Origin: Firmicutes bacterium CAG:631
Lineage (GTDB): Bacteria; Bacillota_I; Bacilli_A; RFN20; CAG-631
Length of the DNA: 9,244 bases
Assembly (NCBI GenBank): GCA_000433015.1
Contig: HF997980.1
Coordinates: 1 to 9,244, forward strand
Reading direction: 5' to 3'
Each line of letters starts with the position of its first letter. Position 1 is the stretch's first letter. This document shows, piece by piece, positions 1-5,057 of this stretch. The notes under the pieces are model-generated. The model made no database searches and was not told where the DNA came from. It was given only the letters and a program-made list of their open reading frames with translations. The translations under genes and the position numbers were made by a program.

Positions 1-44
1 TATTCATTACGAGTGAATTGCTCTACCGTTGGAGCTATGTCGGC
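1..44 (-). tRNA. tRNA-Thr (anticodon CGU), 5' part, cut by window edge
   Basis: Reading the minus strand from 44 down to 1 gives the first half of a tRNA. The acceptor 5' strand GCCGACA is at 44-38, followed by U8-A9 (37-36). The D-stem GCTC/GAGC (35-32 and 23-20) closes a loop containing the conserved GG. The anticodon stem ATTCA/TGAAT (18-14 and 6-2) closes the 7-base loop CTCGTAA. The anticodon is CGU (11-9), which reads the threonine codon ACG, with U33 before it and A37 after it. The T-arm and the 3' acceptor strand lie outside the window. On the plus strand the same bases form an open frame ending at 129, but the cloverleaf explains them better. A promoter lies directly upstream. Confidence 0.9.
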
Positions 45-53
45 GGCATTAAT

Positions 54-82
54 ATTATATAATATTTTTAAAGATGAATCAA
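54..82 (-). promoter_or_regulatory. Sigma-A-type promoter of the tRNA-Thr gene
   Basis: On the minus strand, TTGATT (82-77) serves as the -35 box and a consensus TATAAT (59-54) as the -10 box, with a 17-bp spacer. The predicted start near 47 leaves only about three bases before the mature tRNA 5' end at 44. The promoter is divergent from the mnmA promoter; the two -35 boxes are nine bases apart. Confidence 0.7.
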
Positions 83-91
83 TGCTTTATA

Positions 92-120
92 TTGTTAAAA
101 TGTCAATTAAATGGTATAAT
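92..120 (+). promoter_or_regulatory. Sigma-A-type promoter of mnmA-recD2
   Basis: TTGTTA (92-97) is the -35 box and a perfect TATAAT (115-120) the -10 box, separated by 17 bp. TG at 112-113 makes it an extended -10. The predicted start near 127 gives a leader of about 19 bases that carries little more than the ribosome binding site of mnmA (132-140). Confidence 0.75.
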
Positions 121-145
121 TTAAAATAAATAGAGGTGATGAAAC

Positions 146-1288
146 ATGGCTAAAATAATGATTGGGCTTAGTGGTGGTGTAGATAGTGCTGTAGCCGCTT
201 ATCTTTTAAAAAAACAAGGCCATGAGGTCATTGCCGCATTTATGAGAAATTGGGATTCTACGGCTAATAATGATATTTTAGGCAATAATTGGAAGGGCGA
301 TATATGTCCACAAGAAATGGATTATCTTGATGCCAAAAAAGCGGCAGAGATTTTGGATATTCCCCTTTATCGTGTCGACTTTATTAAAGAATATTGGGAT
401 TATGTTTTTACTTACTTTTTGGATGAATATAAAAAAGGAAGAACACCTAATCCTGACATCATGTGTAATAAATATATTAAATTTGATTGCTTTATTGATT
501 TTGCAAAAAAACATCAAGTAGATTATATTGCTACCGGCCATTATGCGAAAGTGGTTCATGAAAATGGGCATTCTAAACTATACAAAGCAAAAGATAAAAA
601 CAAAGATCAATCGTATTTTCTTTCGTTTTTATCGGATGAGCAATTGAATTTTTCTTTATTTCCTTTAGAAAATATGACTAAAGACGAAGTAAGAAAAATT
701 GCCAATGAAATACATTTAAATGTAGCAAATAAAAAGGATTCTACCGGTATTTGTTTTATTGGAGAAAGGAATTTTAAGGAATTTTTAAAAAACTATATTC
801 CAGCAAAACCTGGAGATATCATTGATATTGTAACTCATAAAAAGGTTGGAGAACATCAAGGAGTATATTATTATACTTTTGGACAACGAAAAGGTTTAAA
901 TATCGGTGGAATTAAAGGAACGGATGGAAAATCATGGTTTGTAGTAAAAAAAGATGTTCAAAAAAATCAATTATATGTAGCTATGGGCGATGATAATGAC
1001 TATTTGCTTTGTGATGAAGTGCATATTGAACAAGCCAATTTCTTTATTCCTTTTTTAGATGATCAATGGATGGATTGTTATGCAAAATTTCGTTATCGTC
1101 AGCAAGACATTCCTGTAAAAATTAAAAAAATGGGGAATGAAACGATTATCGTACAAAGTGATGTTCCTTTAAAAGCCATAACTCCTGGACAAATAGCCGT
1201 TTTTTATGATAAAAATACAGAGCAAGTCATCGCCTCAGGTATTATCGATACTTGTTATAAAAATAAAAAGAAATTGGACTTAATCTAA
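146..1288 (+). CDS. mnmA: tRNA-specific 2-thiouridylase MnmA
   Basis: MnmA is a cytoplasmic enzyme that makes 2-thiouridine at wobble U34 of tRNAs for Lys, Glu and Gln. It adenylates the base with ATP and then inserts sulfur relayed from a cysteine desulfurase. The 380-residue protein is full length for the family. The N-terminal PP-loop GLSGGVDS (7-14) binds ATP. PNPD..C (101-107) holds the first catalytic cysteine, C107, and STGICFIG (199-206) holds the second, C203. ATGHYA (129-134), KDQSYFL (153-159) and FGQRKGL (245-251) are further family motifs. The C-terminal beta-barrel shows RYR (316-318) and TPGQ (346-349). A good site, AGAGGTGAT (132-140), sets the start. The usual upstream cysteine desulfurase gene is not adjacent; a divergent tRNA gene is there instead. 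The stop is directly followed by the recD2 start. Confidence 0.97.
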   Translation: MAKIMIGLSGGVDSAVAAYLLKKQGHEVIAAFMRNWDSTANNDILGNNWKGDICPQEMDYLDAKKAAEILDIPLYRVDFIKEYWDYVFTYFLDEYKKGRTPNPDIMCNKYIKFDCFIDFAKKHQVDYIATGHYAKVVHENGHSKLYKAKDKNKDQSYFLSFLSDEQLNFSLFPLENMTKDEVRKIANEIHLNVANKKDSTGICFIGERNFKEFLKNYIPAKPGDIIDIVTHKKVGEHQGVYYYTFGQRKGLNIGGIKGTDGKSWFVVKKDVQKNQLYVAMGDDNDYLLCDEVHIEQANFFIPFLDDQWMDCYAKFRYRQQDIPVKIKKMGNETIIVQSDVPLKAITPGQIAVFYDKNTEQVIASGIIDTCYKNKKKLDLI

Positions 1289-3463
1289 ATGGATAACGAA
1301 TGGATAACTTTACAGGGGTTCATCACTTATTATAAATATCAAAATGAGCAATCGGGATATAAAATTGCTCTTTTTAAAATGGATGACAATTTACAAGAAA
1401 GAACGATAACAATTGTTGGTTATTTTCCAACTTTTAAAAAAGAAGATATTTTGATTGCAAAGGGTGTTTTTATCAAGCATCCAAAATATGGTTTACAGTT
1501 TCAAGTTCATGAAATTGAAAAACAATTGCCTAGTAGCGAAAGCATGATTGTTCGTTTTTTATCTTCATCACAATTTAAAAAGGTGGGAAAAAGTACAGCA
1601 AAAAAAATTTATGATTTATTAAAAGAAGAAACCTTAACAATCTTATCACAAGATGAAAACATCTATGATCAACTTTTAGAAAAGAAAATTATTTCCCCGT
1701 TTCAAAAAGAAAGTTTAATTCAAGGTTTAAAAAATACAAGTGGTATGGATCATGGAATTCAATTATTATTAAAATATGGTTTAAGTATGAAAAATATCAT
1801 GAAAATTGAATCAGTTTATAAAGATCAAATTGAAATGATTTTAAAAACCAATCCTTATCAAATTGTTATGGATATTGATGGCATTGGATTTAAAACGATT
1901 GATAAATTATCATTGAACATGGGGATGAATCCATTAGATAAACGAAGAATAAAGTCGGCAATTTTATATTCAGTGCTGATGCTTTGTCATAAAAATGGAG
2001 ATACCTATGTATCTTTATCTGCAATTTTAAAAGAAATGCATCAACTAATTGAAATTGAAACCTCTTATTTAGAAGAATGTTTACAAGAATTAATGGATGA
2101 AAAATGGCTGATTTGTCAAGAAAATCGCTATTATCATTATACTTTATATCACGCTGAAGAAAATATAGCATCTTTGTTAAAACCCTATATTCAACGTCAT
2201 CTAGAGGTCGATTTTATGGATGATTTTCCTTCTATTATTCAAGAAATTGAGATGGAAAATGGAATTGTTTATACACAAGAACAAAAAGAAAGTTTAAAAA
2301 GGGCTTTACAACATGGATTATTTATTATTACTGGTGGACCTGGAACGGGAAAAACAACCATTTTAGATGCACTAATTAAGATATATAAAAAAGGATATGG
2401 AGAAAATTTTGATATTTCCTTATGTGCACCTACAGGACGTGCTAGTAAAAGAATGAGTCAACTCACCCATACTTATGCTTGTACCATTCATCGCTTTTTA
2501 AAATGGGATTTACATTCCAATACATTTTCTAAAAATGAATTGGATCCGGTTTATACGGATATCTTAATTGTGGATGAATTTTCAATGGTCGATACTTTAC
2601 TTTTTGATGCACTATTAAAAGGGATAAAGGGAGTATCTCAGATCATTTTAATTGGTGATGATGGTCAAATTCCTTCAGTTGGAGCAGGAAATGTATTACA
2701 CGATTTATTACAAATTCCACAAATTGCAAAACTAAAATTAAATAAGATTTTTAGACAAGAAAGTGGTTCTATGATTATTCAGCTTGCTCATGATATTCGT
2801 TATGGTCATTTAACAAAAGATTATCCTTTTCACGACGATATTCGATTTTATCCGATTACATCTTATCAAGCCCCTCATGTCATTTTAAAATTACTTTCCA
2901 TTGCTTTAAGTCAAGGTTATACTTTAGAAGATATTCAAGTTATTATTCCAATGTATGCAAATGTGGCCGGAATTGATAATATTAATCGTCATATTCAGGA
3001 TTTTATTAATCCTCATGATAAGGATAAACCTGAATGTATTTCAGGGCATCAAGTTTTTCGTTTAAATGACAAAGTTTTACAATTAAAAAATCAACCAGAA
3101 GAGGATATCTTTAATGGGGATGTGGGCTATATTGTTGAGATTGATGAAGAAAATGATTCTTTAGTTGTGGACTTTGATGGTCATTATGTAGAGTATACAA
3201 GACCCTTTTTTAGTAATTTAACTTTAGCTTATGCGATGAGTGTTCATAAGGCTCAGGGAAGTGAATTTAATATTGTATTCATGTGTGTCTTTAAAGAATA
3301 TGGTTGGATGTTAAATAAAAAATTAATTTATACAGCTGTGAGTCGAGCCAAAAAAAGTTTAATTATTTTAGGGGATGAAGACGCTTTTATGATAAAAAGT
3401 AATGAAGAAGATAATAAAATTCGGCATACGACGTTAACTGATTGTATCAAAAAACGATTTTAA
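1289..3463 (+). CDS. recD2: RecD2-type ATP-dependent 5'-3' DNA helicase
   Basis: This is a superfamily 1B helicase of the RecBC-independent RecD2 (YrrC) type, linked in Bacilli and Deinococcus to DNA repair and replication fork maintenance. The 724-residue protein has an N-terminal OB-like region (about 1-75) and helix-hairpin-helix segments near 96-107 and 196-207. The helicase core follows: a Q-motif-like YTQEQ (328-332), Walker A GGPGTGKTT (349-357), motif Ia APTGRASKRM (380-389), Walker B IVDEFSM (427-433), motif III GDDGQIPSVG (456-465), motif IV FRQ (488-490), a motif near VHKAQGSEF (652-660) and motif VI YTAVSRAKK (681-689). Motif III has Gly at 459, where relatives often have Asp; the key Gln460 is kept. 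The start codon follows the mnmA stop with no gap and no clear ribosome binding site, so translation is probably coupled to mnmA. Relatives begin at a similar position. Confidence 0.95.
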   Translation: MDNEWITLQGFITYYKYQNEQSGYKIALFKMDDNLQERTITIVGYFPTFKKEDILIAKGVFIKHPKYGLQFQVHEIEKQLPSSESMIVRFLSSSQFKKVGKSTAKKIYDLLKEETLTILSQDENIYDQLLEKKIISPFQKESLIQGLKNTSGMDHGIQLLLKYGLSMKNIMKIESVYKDQIEMILKTNPYQIVMDIDGIGFKTIDKLSLNMGMNPLDKRRIKSAILYSVLMLCHKNGDTYVSLSAILKEMHQLIEIETSYLEECLQELMDEKWLICQENRYYHYTLYHAEENIASLLKPYIQRHLEVDFMDDFPSIIQEIEMENGIVYTQEQKESLKRALQHGLFIITGGPGTGKTTILDALIKIYKKGYGENFDISLCAPTGRASKRMSQLTHTYACTIHRFLKWDLHSNTFSKNELDPVYTDILIVDEFSMVDTLLFDALLKGIKGVSQIILIGDDGQIPSVGAGNVLHDLLQIPQIAKLKLNKIFRQESGSMIIQLAHDIRYGHLTKDYPFHDDIRFYPITSYQAPHVILKLLSIALSQGYTLEDIQVIIPMYANVAGIDNINRHIQDFINPHDKDKPECISGHQVFRLNDKVLQLKNQPEEDIFNGDVGYIVEIDEENDSLVVDFDGHYVEYTRPFFSNLTLAYAMSVHKAQGSEFNIVFMCVFKEYGWMLNKKLIYTAVSRAKKSLIILGDEDAFMIKSNEEDNKIRHTTLTDCIKKRF

Positions 3464-3519
3464 CCAAATATTGCCAATTAAAAAGAGAAACTTTTCTCAT
3501 AATAAGATTGGTGATGAAT

Positions 3520-3699
3520 ATGTTTAAAAAAAATAAATTAATGAGTTTAACGAATTTAGTCAAGCTCTTAGTGGTAATTGAAATGGCACGGTTTACAATG
3601 GAAGAAATCAAAATGATGCTTAAAATGAAAGATAAAATCATGATGAAATTGAAACAAAAAAATTGCCATTGTTCAATAAACGGAGAAGATGATGCTTAG
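3520..3699 (+). CDS. Small Met/Lys-rich protein of unknown function, 59 aa
   Basis: I do not recognise this protein. The start is taken at 3520 because GGTGA (3510-3514) lies five bases ahead of it; the frame opens further upstream, inside recD2, without a site. The product is rich in Met (9 of 59) and Lys. It has a hydrophobic/amphipathic stretch (about 11-21), then a segment ARFTMEEIKMMLKMKD that loosely resembles the helix after the DNA-binding part of MerR regulators, and a tail with C-H-C. No full helix-turn-helix, signal peptide or convincing membrane span is present. It occupies the place where B. subtilis has yrrD between recD2 and yrrI, but does not look like that protein. Its TAG stop lies in the loop of a terminator hairpin. 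It could be a genuine small protein or a leader-type ORF for the next gene. Confidence 0.5.
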   Translation: MFKKNKLMSLTNLVKLLVVIEMARFTMEEIKMMLKMKDKIMMKLKQKNCHCSINGEDDA

Positions 3700-3711
3700 G
3701 CATCATTTTTT
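3689..3711 (+). terminator. Rho-independent-type terminator or attenuator ahead of the AI-2E gene
   Basis: The stem ATGATGC (3689-3695) pairs perfectly with GCATCAT (3700-3706) around the loop TTAG, followed by a six-T run (3706-3711). G-U and A-U pairs could lengthen the stem at its base. The loop contains the last bases of the TAG stop (3697-3699) of the 59-codon ORF. The next gene starts at 3715, so any transcript begun upstream must pass this element to express it. Confidence 0.7.
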
Positions 3712-3714
3712 AAA

Positions 3715-4800
3715 ATGGAGAAGTTTTATAAGAAAAAATTAAATCGTCTTTTCTATTTTGGTGGGATATTACTTTTAGTGTGTCTTGCATTTTTTACGTT
3801 AAAATATTTAAATTTATACCAAGTTATCATTAAAACATTAACAGCAATCATTCCCGTTTTAATTGCTGTTATGATTAGTTTTTTAGTAGAACCCATGATT
3901 TTAAAATTAACAAAATATAAAATAAAAAGGGTTTTTGCTGTTTTAATTGTCTATTTATTAGTATATGGTTTTATTATTGGAATGATTATCATTATAACAC
4001 CCATTATTATTCATAATTTATCTTTGTTTTTAGAAAAATTACCAGCAATTTTACAGGAATTAGAAAATTATTTGAATCAATGGATTAAAAATGTACATAT
4101 TGATATTAATTTGATGGAAATGATTCCTCCAATAGATAATCAACATTTAGATCAAATTATTATCTTTGCTTCAAAAACTTTAGACATTGGATTTTATATT
4201 AGTTTAGTTGTCGTTGGTTCTATCTTTTTATCTTTTGACTATCAAAATTTTAAAAAAGGTGTGAAATCTTTTTTACCAAGTAAATACAAAGAAAAAATCG
4301 AACGATATTTTATGGAATTTTTACCTTTTATTTATAAATATGTAAAGGGAATCTTTATTGATTCTATCATTATTTTTTTTATGGGTTTGATTACATTTTT
4401 TATTTTTGGGTATCAAAATGCCTTCTTTTATGCGATTTTGCTTGCTATCACAAATTGTATTCCTTTATTTGGCCCTTACATTTCAGGAATTCCGATTGTA
4501 TTAATTAGTTTTTTGACCTCAACACAAAGTGGAGTAACGGCCATGATTATTATTATTTCGTTGCAAGTGATTGATGGCAATATCATTCAACCATTAATTA
4601 TGAAAAATATCTTATATTTGCATCCTTTAGAAAATGTTTTAGGAATTAGTATTTTAACGACTTTATTTGGAATTGTTGGAATGATTATATCTCCAGTTGT
4701 AGTTACATCCATTAAGATTTTATCAAAACATATCAAAATGTATCGTCATGAAGATAAAAAAGAAGTTGAAGCGTTTAAAAATCAAAAGAATTTGAATTAA
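3715..4800 (+). CDS. AI-2E family membrane transporter (YrrI/YtvI-like)
   Basis: This is a polytopic inner-membrane protein of the AI-2E (PerM/TqsA) family. Members have been linked to autoinducer-2 export or Na+/H+ exchange, but the substrate cannot be read from the sequence. The 361-residue protein is full length. Hydrophobic segments lie at about 12-30, 38-58, 74-98, 158-174, 212-232, 236-268, 273-286 and 308-335, with a larger soluble part at about 100-155. Family signatures are NCIPLFGPYISGIP (247-260), QVIDGNIIQP (284-293) and LHPLENVLGI (302-311). A basic/acidic tail follows the last span. The ATG at 3715 is the first possible start after an in-frame TAG at 3697, and no ribosome binding site is visible; the T-run of the hairpin sits directly upstream. 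Reinitiation after the 59-codon ORF is a possible explanation. B. subtilis yrrI holds the same place before alaS. Confidence 0.88.
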   Translation: MEKFYKKKLNRLFYFGGILLLVCLAFFTLKYLNLYQVIIKTLTAIIPVLIAVMISFLVEPMILKLTKYKIKRVFAVLIVYLLVYGFIIGMIIIITPIIIHNLSLFLEKLPAILQELENYLNQWIKNVHIDINLMEMIPPIDNQHLDQIIIFASKTLDIGFYISLVVVGSIFLSFDYQNFKKGVKSFLPSKYKEKIERYFMEFLPFIYKYVKGIFIDSIIIFFMGLITFFIFGYQNAFFYAILLAITNCIPLFGPYISGIPIVLISFLTSTQSGVTAMIIIISLQVIDGNIIQPLIMKNILYLHPLENVLGISILTTLFGIVGMIISPVVVTSIKILSKHIKMYRHEDKKEVEAFKNQKNLN

Positions 4801-4803
4801 TAC

Positions 4804-4832
4804 TTTAAAAAATAGCTTAAAACCGGTATAAT
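4804..4832 (+). promoter_or_regulatory. Promoter of the alaS leader
   Basis: TTTAAA (4804-4809) and a consensus TATAAT (4827-4832) are separated by 17 bp, giving a predicted start near 4839 at the head of the T-box leader. A second TATAAT (4832-4837) overlaps but has no fitting -35 box. No terminator separates the AI-2E gene from this promoter, so read-through from upstream would also enter the T-box. Confidence 0.6.
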
Positions 4833-4838
4833 ATAATA

Positions 4839-5057
4839 AATTGTTGAAAAAGAAAAAATTGTTAAAACCTTTGATAGAGAGAACGTGTTGGTGGAAATCG
4901 TTTAAATGGTTAACAATTTTGCTACTTTGGAGAGCTATTAAAGATAGCCGTGTTCCTGCGTTAAAGGGTAATTAAGGGCATTATCTTAGATAATGAAGTA
5001 GGATGGTACCGCGAAAAATGAATTCGTTCCTACAATTGTATTGGGGGAACTTTTTTT
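4839..5057 (+). promoter_or_regulatory. T-box riboswitch (alanine-specific) controlling alaS
   Basis: This leader senses uncharged tRNA-Ala. Stem I has an 11-bp perfect helix (4855-4865 with 4910-4920), an AGAGAG bulge (4876-4881), an AACG/CGTT distal stem (4882-4885 with 4899-4902) and the conserved GGTGGAA in the distal loop. The specifier codon GCT (Ala) is at 4921-4923, followed by A. A short GCTAT/ATAGC hairpin (4934-4948) and a stem III CATTATC/GATAATG (4979-4995) come next. The T-box proper, AGGATGGTACCGCG (5000-5013), contains TGGT, whose final U matches the A73 discriminator of tRNA-Ala. In the antiterminator, GTAGGA (4998-5003) pairs with TCCTAC (5028-5033), supported by GCGAA/TTCGT (5011-5015 with 5023-5027). 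The competing terminator is listed separately. High uncharged tRNA-Ala should favour alaS expression. Confidence 0.95.
5026..5057 (+). terminator. T-box-controlled terminator of alaS, which also covers its ribosome binding site
   Basis: GTTCC (5026-5030) pairs with GGAAC (5046-5050). A further U-G pair, one A-G mismatch and CAA/TTG (5033-5035 with 5041-5043) extend the stem around a five-base loop. Seven T's follow (5051-5057) and the alaS ATG comes immediately after. The only ribosome binding site for alaS, GGGGGA (5043-5048), lies in the 3' arm, so the closed hairpin would hide it. The 5' arm is the strand captured by the antiterminator. Confidence 0.85.

Noticed and set aside
101..106. Minus-strand TTGACA as a -35 box for the tRNA gene
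   Set aside because: At 17 bp it pairs only with ATTGAT, a poor -10 box; TTGATT with TATAAT at 17 bp is the better promoter.
1..129. Open plus-strand frame of 42 codons ending at TAA 127-129, possibly the tail of an upstream gene
   Set aside because: The minus strand of 1-44 folds as a tRNA-Thr and the rest holds two promoters; the translation resembles no family I know.
278..571. 97-codon minus-strand ORF within mnmA
   Set aside because: It is antisense to the conserved MnmA coding sequence, has no ribosome binding site, and has the composition of a shadow frame.
3485..3498. GAGAAA/TTTCTC inverted repeat after recD2 as a terminator
   Set aside because: The loop would be only two bases (or the stem only five pairs) and no T-run follows.
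3471..3503. TTGCCA and CATAAT as a promoter for the 59-codon ORF
   Set aside because: The spacer is 21 bp and there is no extended -10; too weak to list as a feature.
3442..3519. Longer 85-codon form of the small ORF starting inside recD2
   Set aside because: No ribosome binding site at 3442; GGTGA at 3510-3514 supports the start at 3520.
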